From contig OX463813.1 in the NCBI GenBank assembly GCA_949825045.1, positions 24,720,001-24,784,000 of the forward strand: a stretch of 64,000 bases of DNA, read 5' to 3'. Positions 1 to 9,590 of this stretch are shown here, in pieces. The translations under genes and the position numbers were made by a program. Within the stretch, counting starts at the first letter, position 1, and the number at the start of each line of letters is the position of its first letter. The notes beneath the pieces are model-generated. The model saw nothing but the letters and a program-made list of their open reading frames with translations. It searched no databases and was not told where the DNA came from. The stretch comes from Argyresthia goedartella (lineage: Eukaryota > Arthropoda > Insecta > Lepidoptera > Argyresthiidae).

Positions 1-214
1 CATCCCCTAGCAACCGTGACAGCCTGTCAGGTGCGCAACCATCAACTGCTTCCGCCTGCGCGGACAATTCGAGCACCCTGTTGTAGCGTTCCTTAACGTC
101 CATAGACCGCTCCAATACCACATCATGCCTATCTAAACGGTCTATCAGACCGTGTGCGGAGGAAAACCATCTGAGCTCCTTAGAAACACCCTTCTGTATT
201 TCAGACAACGACAT
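1..214 (-). CDS. Start of a gag-like frame, cut by the window edge
   Basis: An ATG at 212-214 opens a minus-strand frame of 71 codons with no stop before the window ends. The peptide starts MSLSEIQKGVSKELRW and is rich in charged residues with a helical look (for example DRLDRHDVVLERSMDVKERY), as expected of a retrotransposon capsid N-terminus. No motif identifies it. The gag call rests on position: it is the first long frame after an LTR, primer site and leader. It could instead be an unrelated open frame. Confidence 0.4.
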   Translation of the reverse strand, partial: MSLSEIQKGVSKELRWFSSAHGLIDRLDRHDVVLERSMDVKERYNRVLELSAQAEAVDGCAPDRLSRLLGD

Positions 215-794
215 GATCGGAACGATACTTACTCACAATTTGCAGTAACTCAATTATATTGGACCCTCCAGTCTACAACACAAACGAGGGAACCCTAATC
301 TATAACTTAAACAATGCTGGTTTCCCCAAACAATAGAAACCGAGTTTTATATCTACACAAATTCTGTAAACAACAATTTAGTTTCCCTATATCATATAAA
401 ACACACAGATAGTCAATATTAGTTCAAGTTATAAATTGCTATAAACTGAAAACAATGTCCAAACATTCATTAGCATTACTAGACCACTAATAGATTGACT
501 ATGCAAACTTCAAACTGCAAACATGATATGACTTCAATGCAAATTTCAATTCACCTACAATGTACCTGTAATGTAATTACTATTCTGAGTCACATCTCAG
601 TACAACTGGTCATTTAGGGAAAACTGTTATGTCTGTCTGTCTACTACCAGCAGTAGACCCATAACTTATAATACTACCAATCTATGTGGATACAGGAACA
701 AAACCAAGTTAGCTAATAACCGCCTATACCTACTGATTGATAGTCCCAAATCGTGGGTTCCTGGAGCCTTGACGGCTGCAAATCTCAGGAAACC
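215..794 (-). other. Untranslated leader of the LTR element
   Basis: About 580 AT-rich bases between the putative primer site and the gag-like start. I see no gene, strong hairpin or repeat in it. This is where an LTR element would carry its packaging and leader sequences. Confidence 0.35.
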
Positions 795-810
795 ACGCTC
801 TTGCTACCAA
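795..810 (-). promoter_or_regulatory. Putative primer binding site (initiator-Met-like)
   Basis: Minus strand reads TTGGTAGCAAGAGCGTGG just inside the LTR end. The first eight bases TGGTAGCA are complementary to the CCA end of animal initiator methionine tRNA; the match then weakens. The placement, two to three bases from the LTR edge, supports the call. Confidence 0.45.
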
Positions 811-812
811 AA

Positions 813-1332
813 TGTTCAAGCCTCTCGGCACCCGATGACCTCGCAGGGGCCCATAGCTACGAGGTAGCGTAGCGACCGGATGCCAAGAAGCAAGAACGTC
901 GGCGATTCACCGAGCTAATGTAAATAGATTCTATCTGACCTGGTCTGTGCTTCGTTCCCGTCAAACTCCTGTCTCTCTGCAAGGCCTGGGTGCACCCTAG
1001 GCTCTTCTTGGTAGACAGGTTCTTCAGCCAACCAGGTATGGCTGGCAGGCCAGCTTCGACGAACACAGTGGGAAAACCAATCGGCCACGTAAATACGAAC
1101 TTTATCTGGTTCGGAGAACCACAATACACTCAGCTATAAGACAATCCTGAGGGGAGCCCGAATACAATTCCAGATGGCTTACGATTTTAATTCAATGCCC
1201 CATACCAATACGCGTTCCATCGCGAGGGCCTTTCGTCTGTCAGTTGTCAAAAACTGCTCTGTTGGCAGCAACTGTCAAATTCAAAATGGCCGTTCCGAAA
1301 CCATCGATCGAGTATCGATTCTGAATCGAACA
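813..1332 (-). repeat. LTR (5' LTR of the minus-strand element)
   Basis: A block of 520 bp has TGTT at 813-816 and AACA at 1329-1332, so the ends are short inverted repeats of the LTR type. Its inner edge abuts the primer-like site and its outer edge abuts a truncated LINE frame. Minus-strand open frames of 69-90 codons inside it (857-1129) have no recognisable content. The partner LTR is outside the window. Confidence 0.55.
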
Positions 1333-1911
1333 ATCACCCGCCCTCAACTCTAAAGTGACTTCTAAAAGCCTCTGCAATGTCAGCAGGATCATGCACCCCG
1401 GCCACGCCCACAGGAAGACTCGGCCTTGGGTTTAATTTGTTTGTCGATTTCCAGAATCTGTAATAGTCTTTATCCTTGTGATGTTTAGCTATTATGTCCA
1501 TCTTTATTTGGTTTTCATGGGTTTGACACCATTTTAGCTTAGCTTTGAAACACTTCCTCGACTCGTACATATACTGGTAAATGGGTCCTGAGCTAGGTCG
1601 GCCATGAAGTAACCACACCTTGTAACAAAGCCGAGCCTGCCCATGGGCGCCCCCGACGTGCCTGTTCCAGCCGGTTACATATTTGCCCTTCCTAGGCTTG
1701 GATTCGCAAAAACTTAGGGTAGCACCGCGAGATAGTATGTTTGCTATACTTCTATACATTTCATCTAACAAAAGTCTGTGATGCAAGTTGGGGCAGTATT
1801 TGCCAGCGCATGAGGTAAATTGAACTGGAAAGTCAATGTCTTTCAGTTTAGAGTTACAATATTCCTTATATTTTAATATTTGGCTAGCATCACGTATGCC
1901 CCACTTTACTT

Positions 1912-2460
1912 TGTTACATAAAAACTTAGTTTCGGCTAGTTTAGGTTTAACCAAGCTGAAGTTGCACTCTATTTGGATAGGTAAGTGGTCAGAACTGTAT
2001 GTATCATATAACACCGACACGTCCACCACAGTCTGACGCGCAGCATCAGTCACTATTACATGGTCCAGCCATCGCCTACATCCATGTGCATCACTCACAA
2101 ACGTGTACGTATCATTCGGCAATAGTTCCATGTCAATACATGACCATGATTGTTCGATATAAAACTCTAAAAGTTCATTATGAAATAGCTCACCGGGATG
2201 CGCGTTGAAGTCCCCCAGAATAAACACCGAGTCCACGTTGTTTACCGCTACTATCGCGTTGATTTCACTTAAACAGTCCGTGAATAATACGAGGTTGTCA
2301 GCTTTGTCAGTAGGCATATAAACAGAAAACACAATCAAGGACCTGTCATGTATCACTATTTTTACAGCGGCGAGCCTTGGACTATCACAATCTATTACTG
2401 ACACGGACGAGAACATCGACTTCCTCCACAATAACGCGACGCCACCGTAGGGTCTGCCTT
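1912..2460. repeat. Tandem duplication, unit A (549 bp)
   Basis: This unit and 2461-3009 are direct, head-to-tail copies with period 549 bp, exactly 183 codons, so the LINE frame stays open through both. The copies differ at only a few bases (for example HIPI versus HLPI, HRC versus HGC, FLY versus FLC). Confidence 0.9.
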
Positions 2461-3009
2461 TGTTATATAAAAACTTAGTTTCGGCTAGTTTAGGTTTAAC
2501 CAAGCTGAAGTTGCACTCTATTTGGATAGGTATGTGGTCAGAACTGTAAGTATCATATAACACCGACACGTCCACCACAGTCTGACGCGCAGCATCAGTC
2601 ACTATTACATGGTCCAGCCATCGCCTACATCTATGTGCATCACTCACAAACGTGTACGTATCATTCGGCAATAGTTCCATGTCAATACATGACCATGATT
2701 GTTCGATACAAAACTCTAAAAGTTCATTATGAAATAGCTCACCGGGATGCGCGTTGAAGTCCCCCAGAATAAACACCGAGTCCACGTTGTTTACCGCTAC
2801 TATCGCGTTGATTTCACTTAAACAGTCCGTGAATAATACGAGGTTGTCAGCTTTGTCAGTAGGCATATAAACAGAAAACACAATCAAGGACCTGTCATGT
2901 ATCACTATTTTTACAGCGGCGAGCCTTGGACTATCACAATCTATTACTGACACGGACGAGAACATCGACTTCCTCCACAATAACGCGACGCCACCGTAGG
3001 GTCTGCCTC
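2461..3009. repeat. Tandem duplication, unit B (549 bp)
   Basis: Second unit of the in-frame duplication inside the LINE endonuclease frame. The junction reads ...CTGCCT / TTGTTATATA..., joining the end of one unit to the start of the next. Confidence 0.9.
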
Positions 3010-3195
3010 GTAGAATGCCCGATGACGTATCCACAGCTGATTTACCGAAGTATGCAAAGTCGTTATCTATGTTGCTGAGCGATGGTATATCATACGGAAG
3101 CAGCCACGTCTCCTGGAGTGCCACAACATCGGATGTACGACATAGTCTTCGAATGCAGTTAATGGAAGTCACTGCATTCTTGCAATTAAAACTAG

Positions 3196-4569
3196 TTAGT
3201 TTGCATTTGTATGTGTTTGCGAGGCCGGTGAATTTTGATTTTTGCTGCATTGTGAAGACTTGCGACTGCCAACGTCTGTTTTAATGTTTCTGCGAAACAT
3301 AAAATATCTACGGAAGAAAATTCCATGCGGCCATAAGTCATCGTTATCAAACAATGGCAGTTTACATTTAGGTATAAAGATTTTAAATGAGTCATAGCCT
3401 TTTAGGTCTTTCATACACACTCTTTCCGGTGACACAATAATACCTACTTTCTCTTTAATATATCTAGCAACATCTTATTCGGACGCTTCGTCACTGACGT
3501 TGTAAATATACAACGGTATTCTAGGAACCGCGGCTCTGAATTTACAGGTTGGGTCAACGATCGCTGTACCTTTCTTTCCTACAAATTGAAGTTTCGTTTT
3601 CGGTTTTGATTTGCGGCTCTTAACCTCCGTCCAGCCTTCCTGATCCGGTTGTTCTATAACGGCATTTGTTTGTTTGGGATCAGCGCTAGATATTACCGAA
3701 CTACGCTCGACCGTATTTTGTTGTTTAGGAGTAGTGGATAGTGTTCGAAACCGCGGTGGGGCCTCACAGGTGCGCTCGCTAGATACTTGTGCCGACGCCG
3801 CCGTCGAAACCGCGGTGAAGCGGTGGGCCTCCACGCGCGCGCAGGCAGGCTCGCTCGGTGACGTCACAGTCAACAGAGACTGAGACAAGTCGGTTGGTTT
3901 ACCCGCTACGCAAGCGAAGGACGGACGCGCTGGTATTGTTGATGTACCCTCCGGTGATGATAACGCTGGGTGCCGACTATCCGTGAGGTTCAGAAGTCCC
4001 ATGGGACCACTGTCATGAGCATCATAACTATCCTCCAGGCAGTACGCACCTCTCTTGCAATTTACGTTAATCTCAGTGTTGCAGAGCTGATTCATCACTT
4101 TCAACTCACGGAGCTCAGTTTTTAGCGTTTCGAATTGCTCGACGGTTACATACTCCGTTTGAGCAGTCTTTTCATACTTGTTTTGTTTATCTCCTAGATC
4201 TTTTTGTATCAAGATGATGTCTTTTAAGAGTCTGGTGACATCAACATGGTCAAAAGTGACCGGTGGAAGTCTCTGGAGATCTCGCGCAACAAAGATTGGC
4301 ATGTTTTCAGGGTCCGTCTCCTTGATGAGACAAATAATGTCATTCAGGTTCCGCTGAGTTTTGCCCTCACGTTTTCTTAATGTCCTCTTCTTTGAGACAG
4401 AATCAAACAAAATACTTTTAGCCTTTTCAATTTCGTCTTCGGTGAAAGCTGTTGCACAAATTTGTACTAAACTATCTTCGACCATCACGTCCACTTTGTT
4501 TTGCACAAAGGCAAGCGCTTCGTTTATCACGATATTGCAATTCGTGCATTTTAACACGGAAGAGGTCAT
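3196..4569 (-). pseudogene. LINE ORF1 protein (nucleic-acid-binding, Gag-like) with one in-frame stop
   Basis: The frame begins MTSSVLKCTNCNIVINEALA with a CxxC pair, continues through an acidic/helical region (EDSLVQICATAFTEDEIEKA) and a coiled-coil-like part around residues 110-165, then a Ser/Thr/Pro-rich linker. The C-terminal domain (IPLYIYNVSDEAS... then DVARYIKEKVG..., ending near LWPHGIFFRRYF) is typical of insect LINE ORF1 products. A TAA at 3475-3477 interrupts it: reading stays in the same frame on both sides, so one base change (most simply a Lys AAA codon) explains the break. It overlaps the start of ORF2 by about 55 bases. The first 170 codons are repeated at 11708-12217. Confidence 0.75.
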
Positions 4570-5074
4570 TGCCCCTGATACGAGTAGTAGCCGTCACTGC
4601 GTTATTACGCAGTCCGTTATTGGTCCACTCTCAACAAGTTTGCGCGCGCGACTGAACTGACTGAATTGTTAATTATTGACAAATTTGAAAGTAATTGATA
4701 CGTACGTACAGTAAGTAACAGAGTTAGACTGCATATTAAATTAGAATGCAGAATGGAAAATCAGTTTCCCCTAGTGACCGAAACTGGATTTTCACCCGAA
4801 ACCGAAACTTTTTAGTTTGTGGTGATGACGAAATTATTCTTAGTAAGTTAGCGTACACACGACCATGCTGCAACCACAAAAAGAAAAACCCCGCCACACG
4901 CCACGCCCGCCACAACCATTTATTCAGAGTGTCCCACGGCTGTGCCACATGGAGGGAGAGTACCTTAAATACCGTAGATTGTAGTTGTACGGCCAAGTCA
5001 GTGAAAATATGAATAGCATTCTCAGAACAAACTTTTATTAGTATGTTTAATTTCAGTATATTTTTTACTTTATA
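4570..5074. other. Upstream flank of LINE ORF1 (possible 5' UTR)
   Basis: About 500 bp before the ORF1 start. It could contain the LINE 5' UTR. No motif or repeat is recognised, and the element's 5' end is not marked by a visible target-site duplication. Confidence 0.3.
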
Positions 5075-5175
5075 CAGGTACTTACATTGCTTCTGGCCCC
5101 ACGCTAGCATACCCTGTGCTGTGGGAACCAAAGTCAGCGATGTCAAAAACTTGTAAACATCCAAGACCTAAGGAT
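5075..5175 (-). repeat. SINE, 3' portion only
   Basis: Carries the conserved 3' block (minus strand: GGTTCCCACAGCACAGGGTAT..., then GGGGCCAGAAGCAATGTAAG on the way to the tail) of the tRNA-derived SINE best seen at 36920-37113. The tRNA-like head is missing. Duplicated at 12720-12820. Confidence 0.6.
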
Positions 5176-5560
5176 GTTTTTTCTTCTATGTTTCTCAGAC
5201 AAAAATGATCCTTATGATTGAGCATTTCGGTCGAAATTGTAAAATTACAGCGATATTTCGTTCCAGATTTGCCGCATGCGATTCCTGGTCAACACAAGCG
5301 ATTTAAAAAAACTTTCATTGCAGTTTAAATTGTTTTTAAAAACAAAATAAACTGAGTTTAAATAAAGTCGCCCAAGAAAAAACGCAAAATATCAGTGTCG
5401 GAAGCAGGAATAATTACGCTTCGGGTTCAAGGTAAGGTAATAAGGTTCATTTTATGTGAAATCGAACACTTTTCCTCTCTGGTAATCATTCCTTCTTGAG
5501 CCACAGGTCTCTTATATATATGAAAATGAAACGCCCGTTAATAACAGCGTCTAGTTCATG
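5176..5560. other. No gene seen
   Basis: AT-rich spacer between the SINE fragment and the next dispersed repeat. Nothing is recognised in it. Confidence 0.4.
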
Positions 5561-5564
5561 AAGT

Positions 5565-5722
5565 GTCGCTGTGTGTCACTGAAGTGCGGCAACAGTAATA
5601 CACACTTTGTGTAAATTTCAACTTATTAGCTATGACGGTTCATGAGATGAGCCCGCTGACGGACGGACGGATAACGAAGGCTTAATAGTAATGCGGTCCC
5701 GTTCGGGTACGGAACCCTAAAC
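5565..5722 (+). repeat. Dispersed repeat ending GGTACGGAACCCTA
   Basis: Blocks in order: GCGGCAACAGTAATACAC, AAATTTCAAC, GAGCCCGCTGACGGACGGAC, GGTCCCGTTCGGGTACGGAACCC. The same order appears at 7390-7556 and 18300-18465, with pieces at 52760-52900 and 56495-56585. Function is unknown; it behaves as an interspersed non-coding element. Confidence 0.65.
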
Positions 5723-5989
5723 ACTAGTTGGGCGAATGCCCCCTTGATGCTTGAACTGCTTAGGTTGAACAGGTTAGAATAACAAAATCGAACGATTTTC
5801 TATTATTTTATGTTGGTCTCAGGTTGCCGTTTTTTCAGATTTCTAGTTAAATATTTTTGTTATATAAATAAGTATTTTTGTCAATCAAAAACTGGATTAA
5901 CGGACATACGTTTAAGTTGCATGACAGGCAACTAGCCCATCGCCGCCGATGGTGATATGAAAGATTCCCCACGAAGTTTTCCATCGCCG
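5723..5989. other. No gene seen
   Basis: AT-rich spacer. It ends with AACTAGCCCATCGCCGCCGATGG, a block that recurs in variant form near 40995, 46240 and 51347, so part of it is repeat-derived. Confidence 0.35.
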
Positions 5990-6335
5990 TCAGAACTTCC
6001 GTATAATTATTGTACACTCAATATAACGTTTGACCGGCATTGTGGCTCTGCAGTTGTTTAGCTTGTTCTGTAGTACCAACTTCACGCAAGAGGGAGTCGG
6101 CGTTCGAAATTTGAATGTCAGTACCAACTTCACAAACAAAGTAGGGGCGGCACGCAGGCGGGCGTCGGCGTTCGAAATTTGAATGTCATAATATGTAGAA
6201 AAACACATATTACACATTATGGTCATAATGTGTAATATTTCAGATAAGAAATGAGTTTTTACCAAGTAGTTTAACATTATGCTGATAGCAACGTGCGGTT
6301 TTTGTACGCAGTAAAGAGGGTTTATGATACGTTTG
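5990..6335 (-). repeat. Dispersed repeat with central palindrome
   Basis: It is matched in opposite orientation at 28800-29130. Within it a 15-bp perfect inverted repeat with a 2-bp spacer lies at 6207-6238. The block ACTCAAATTTCGAACGCCGAC-like occurs twice. Short open frames across it are not conserved between the copies. Confidence 0.6.
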
Positions 6336-6374
6336 TAGATAAATAATATTACAGTGACAAAATCGTTTTAGATA

Positions 6375-7055
6375 GAGATAGAGTTGCAAAGGTTTGTTAA
6401 ATGAGGTAGCAGAACTTGTTTTCCCGCCTTTAGTGCCTCCGTCGTTAAACCATCTTCTCCTGGACTTTATACCTGACGCAGCACGATGGACTTCAAGACC
6501 ATTTATTGAGGAGATAGTATCTGAAGTAGGACGGGGGCACTCTGCAGTGGAGCAAGTTTTTGATGTATCAGAATAGATGTTTTTATATAATTTTGTAGAA
6601 AAGTCCATGATTTTGTACCTGGTTTCCTGTCTTGTGCCTTGTTCATCCATGAAGCTTGTGATATAAGTTTTGTGGTTCTGAATGCCTTGTTTGGCTGTTC
6701 GGAGCGACCGGTTGTTCACTATTGCTGTTTTTATCAGATTTATATCAACATCTCGAAGATCTTTGCCTATGTTACGTTTCACTCTGCGGTCCAATAAAAA
6801 GTTATCTGAGCATTTTGGTTGGGTTTCTCTTTCATTTATAAGAGGTTTTGTAGAAGCTATCAATTTATTCTTGTTTATTCTAGTTTGTAAATTGTTACAT
6901 TTTTCCTGGCTTTCTCTATTTTCTATTGATTTCTTAATATTGTCGTAAAGGGTTTCCGGATCTTCTATATCTAATGTTAGGTCTTTGAAGTGATTTTGAA
7001 GTAAAGTCTTGTAAGTTCTAAATTGAGTTCTTCGTTGTTGTTCATTAATTGATTA
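6375..7055 (-). pseudogene. RTE-like LINE ORF2 fragment (endonuclease-RT linker and RT start)
   Basis: Minus-strand residues such as DPETLYDNIKKSIE, RRVKRNIGKDLRDVD, AKQGIQNHKTYITSF and KIMDFSTKLYKNIYS match the pattern of the linker before the reverse transcriptase in RTE-clade LINEs. The last part (near 6375-6480) is frame-shifted; a parallel frame gives an EALKAGGK-like segment expected at the start of the RT. Both ends are truncated. It is duplicated at 14020-14700. Confidence 0.6.
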
Positions 7056-7300
7056 AGAAAACTTAACTACTAAAAAGAATAAGAACTTGGATTCGAATCC
7101 AGAACTCAAAGATTGCAAAACCGATATCAAACCAATTGCGCCAAACCAATTACCATGTGAAAACCCGCGAAATCTACGATCGTATTTGAATTACATGCTT
7201 TGTTATATCGCGGTGGCTTTAATTAATAAAATCTCGTGTGGTACATTATTTAATAATGAGTTCTTTATTGCACACAACTAATGTATAGACAAGCTTACAT
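7056..7300. other. No gene seen
   Basis: AT-rich spacer with small open frames that show no recognisable content. Confidence 0.35.
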
Positions 7301-7345
7301 AAAATAGTGATCTCTAATAAGAGATCTCTTCCAGCAAACAAAATT
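7301..7345 (+). repeat. RTE-like LINE 3'-end motif
   Basis: The block reads GATCTCTAATAAGAGATCTC then TTCCAGCAAAC. Similar blocks at 25800-25845 and 48180-48225 start with GGCGAGCTT. I take it as the conserved 3' end of an RTE-type LINE; this is an inference from recurrence. Confidence 0.4.
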
Positions 7346-7389
7346 AGGATGGGAAAGGTCGATTGATGAGCAGGGGTACACCATGTGTA

Positions 7390-7556
7390 ATTTTTATTTA
7401 TTGCAGTAGCGGCAACAGAAATACACATTATGTGCAAATTTCAACTCTACAGCTATTTCGGTTTATCAGATAGAGCCCGCAGAGGGGCGGAGGGACAGAC
7501 GGACAGACCGACAGCGGAGGCTTAGTATAGGGTCCCGTCCTGGTACGGAACCCTAT
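7390..7556 (+). repeat. Dispersed repeat ending GGTACGGAACCCTA
   Basis: Same family as 5565-5722: GCGGCAACAGAAATACAC..., GAGCCCGCAGAGGGGCGG, a GGACAGAC run, and GGTCCCGTCCTGGTACGGAAC. Duplicated at 15035-15201. Confidence 0.65.
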
Positions 7557-7769
7557 TACCAGGTGCCCTTAATATAAAATAGGACTAATAAATCATATAC
7601 GATTTAATTTCAAGAAACACAATCTCAAATCACGACATAAATCTTTTATCGTTTTCATATAATGGCGGGATTTTTGTCATAAAATGTGGCGATATTTTAA
7701 TCTTTTTACTGCTAACATGTGCTTGTAAGATGCAGACAAATGGGTTAGAACCGCGAGTTAGATAAAGCA
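7557..7769. other. No gene seen
   Basis: AT-rich spacer. Confidence 0.35.
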
Positions 7770-7965
7770 GGAGAAGCGGTTCTTACCGGTTTTATTTAGT
7801 GGTAAAGGGTTTGACGACGCCTGTGTTTGCCTCCCGGGTTCCACCGGCTGAGTAGGATGAACTAAAATCCTCAGATCTTGGATGTTTATGTGTGTGTGAC
7901 GTCGCTGTTTCTGGTTCCCACGACAAAGGTTATCCCAGCGTGGGGCCAAAAGCAATGTGTATTAA
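7770..7965 (+). repeat. SINE, partial, plus orientation
   Basis: Contains the body and 3' block (TTGGATGTTTATGTGTGTGTG, GACGTCGCTGTTTCTGGTTC, GGGGCCAAAAGCAATGTG). The head is degenerate: only a weak box-B-like CGGGTTCC remains. Duplicated at 15415-15610. Confidence 0.6.
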
Positions 7966-8328
7966 TTTATAAGGCACATATTTGAATACGTTTATCCAGC
8001 AACATTATCGTATGGGTCTAGTATTAGTAGCTCAGATATTGTTGTTTTAGTTTAAATAGACAGGAAGACCAACAATCCCTAAGATACAGGTTCTTTACCT
8101 AGTTTAGGGGTTAGGAGTTCGACTATAACGATGTCACTGTGTACAACAACTTCACTAGATTTTTTCTTTAGGCATTAAAATGTAGTACAAAAATAAAAAT
8201 AAAAATTTGAGCTAATCTTATCTTATCTAATTATTTAATAGCACATCATAAATGTCCTATTTGCACAACAAAATGATCAACAAAATCTTTTTTATGCTTT
8301 ATATTACATTACTGCAGACTCCGGGAAG

Positions 8329-8383
8329 AAGGGCTTGCCGGCTGAGTAGGCATAGAGTAGTGATACGAAGCCGGCAAGCCCTT
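8329..8383. repeat. Hairpin, 15-bp perfect arms
   Basis: AAGGGCTTGCCGGCT at 8329-8343 is the exact reverse complement of 8369-8383, with a 25-base loop. Duplicated at 15975-16029. Confidence 0.85.
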
Positions 8384-8385
8384 TT

Positions 8386-8723
8386 CACGGCCAGAGGCAT
8401 GTAGAGTGCTGTTCTCAGACATATGCCATCAAATAAAAATACACCAATCAAAAAACAAATCCAAGTTTAAAAATACTACTGATCGTAAGTTCTGTGCACC
8501 CGTTGATGTCTTTTGCTCTGAGCATTAAATAAAATTAAAAATACTCCCCGGCCTAGGTCTGCAATTTTGTATGAAGTTCCTTTTCAGTTCTCTCGAGTTG
8601 TGCGGCCCGATCGTGATACTCCCAAGCCTGTTATAACGTTCGTAATGACGACATTTCATTGCATGTTTGAGAAAATATTTATGTATTCTCAAATTGTATC
8701 TTTCTTTTAGAGGTCTGTACGTA
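8386..8723. other. No gene seen
   Basis: AT-rich spacer between two hairpins. Nothing is recognised. Confidence 0.35.
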
Positions 8724-8785
8724 ATTCTTCATGTTAGGTTGACATGTAAGTAAGCAAACTTACATGTCAACCTAACATGAAGAAT
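8724..8785. repeat. Hairpin, 28-bp perfect arms with 6-base loop
   Basis: Arms 8724-8751 and 8758-8785 are exact reverse complements (each contains ATGTTAGGTTGACATGTAAG or its complement). Duplicated at 16370-16431 with both arms still perfect. Confidence 0.9.
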
Positions 8786-9022
8786 AAAGGAGCTTCGCTT
8801 AGCTCACCCGTTTTATTCTTCTCCTACCCAGACCCACCACTTTCCCTCATCGTATCAAGAGGCCAGACAAACTCTAACCATATTCACTATTTATTTCTTC
8901 TATACCTGGTATTTATCTAGGAATTTTAGCAGGTAGATAATGTAGTTTTGGTTCAGCTAGATACAAATGGGTTCCCGCAGTAGGAAAGGCTCTGATTCAG
9001 AACCGTCACTGACGGAATTATG

Positions 9023-9071
9023 AATTCGCAACAGTAATAACCAATCCAATTAGTTATAACTGTTGCGAATT
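9023..9071. repeat. Hairpin, 19-bp arms with one mismatch
   Basis: AATTCGCAACAGTAATAAC at 9023-9041 pairs with 9053-9071 with one mismatch. Duplicated at 16669-16717. Confidence 0.8.
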
Positions 9072-9120
9072 TCCGTTCTTTGACATCGACGCCCCCAAAA
9101 CGATACCCACGGGATGTCGT

Positions 9121-9590
9121 TGTCAAAGTCAAAGTACTTTATTACTGTAGATATTTACATATACTTAGCAAACGTCATTTTTTGCCTCTTCTCTACATTG
9201 GACCGCTGTGGGAGAAGGAGGGCGTAGAAACTACCACAGATTGATTTTTAGATCTCTTTTAAAAATAGGTTGTGCTTAACTAATACAAATATGAAAAATT
9301 TAATTGTTATAATTAATGAGCAGGAATATATAATTACAAAATTATTAACAGCAAGGTCTGTGTTGAGCCAGGTAAACCCCATACAGTCCTGTCATTTAAG
9401 TAATCTTGAATATTGTAATATCCCTTTTTCGACAAAGTCGCTTTAACATGCTTTTTAAATTGCTCAAATGGCAATTTCGAAATATCCAGAGGTATCTGTA
9501 GTAGAGAATGCACTGACCCTTGAAAGAATTGCTAACCTTCGCGAGTCTAAAACGGGGCGCACATAGTCTGTGATTATTTCTTAGGTTAAC
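9121..9590 (-). pseudogene. LINE 3' end (family J1), C-terminal coding remnant and tail
   Basis: On the minus strand it encodes the end of a Jockey/CR1-like ORF2 (residues like CAPRFRLAKVSNSF and FKGQC), then a 3' UTR with TCTACGCCCTCCTTCTCCCA and GACGTTTGC, ending in a (TTTGAC)-type tail at 9122-9136. It stops at 9590, whereas the second copy continues to 17345. Other J1 pieces: 36490-36750, 37905-38000, 39945-40080. Confidence 0.65.

Larger units (their letters stand above)
1..1332 (-). mobile_element. LTR retrotransposon, 5' part (LTR, primer site, leader, start of gag-like frame)
   Basis: Read on the minus strand, an LTR-like block (813-1332) with TGTT...AACA ends is followed by TT and a tract matching the start of an initiator-Met primer binding site. 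A leader of about 580 bases and an open frame running off the window follow. The right edge of the block coincides with the exact point where the LINE frame at 1334-3250 loses its similarity to its family, so this element sits inside that LINE. Only the 5' end lies in the window, so the second LTR and the target duplication cannot be checked. Superfamily (Copia, BEL/Pao or Gypsy) cannot be assigned from what is visible. Confidence 0.6.
1334..3250 (-). pseudogene. LINE ORF2: endonuclease plus linker, truncated before the reverse transcriptase
   Basis: A 638-residue frame with an apurinic-type endonuclease: VVALQETWLL (catalytic Glu), ILGDFNAHPGE (Asp/Asn), RRWLDHVIV and SSDHIPIQ (catalytic His). 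The linker that normally leads into reverse transcriptase runs to AEAFRSHFRVE and then changes abruptly to GG-stop, exactly where the LTR element begins. The reverse transcriptase is absent. A stretch of 183 residues, from GRPYGG to NK, occurs twice in tandem, so the endonuclease region is read as one and a half domains. ORF1 of the same element lies upstream (3196-4569) and overlaps its start. The clade is CR1/Jockey-like by general appearance; I cannot place it more precisely. Confidence 0.8.
4060..9590. repeat. Segmental duplication, copy 1 (~5.53 kb)
   Basis: This segment matches 11708-17236 almost base for base. By eye I find fewer than ten substitutions plus a short scrambled patch near 4659-4665 and a 1-base indel near 8029. 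The left breakpoint is inside LINE ORF1 and the right breakpoint inside a second LINE (9121-9590). The copies are in the same orientation, about 7,645 bp apart. Confidence 0.95.

Noticed and set aside
857..1129. 90- and 69-codon frames on the minus strand
   Set aside because: Inside the LTR at 813-1332; no recognisable content.
4736..5164. 142-codon frame (also at 12381-12809)
   Set aside because: Runs through the SINE fragment and is identical in both duplicate copies only because the segment is duplicated.
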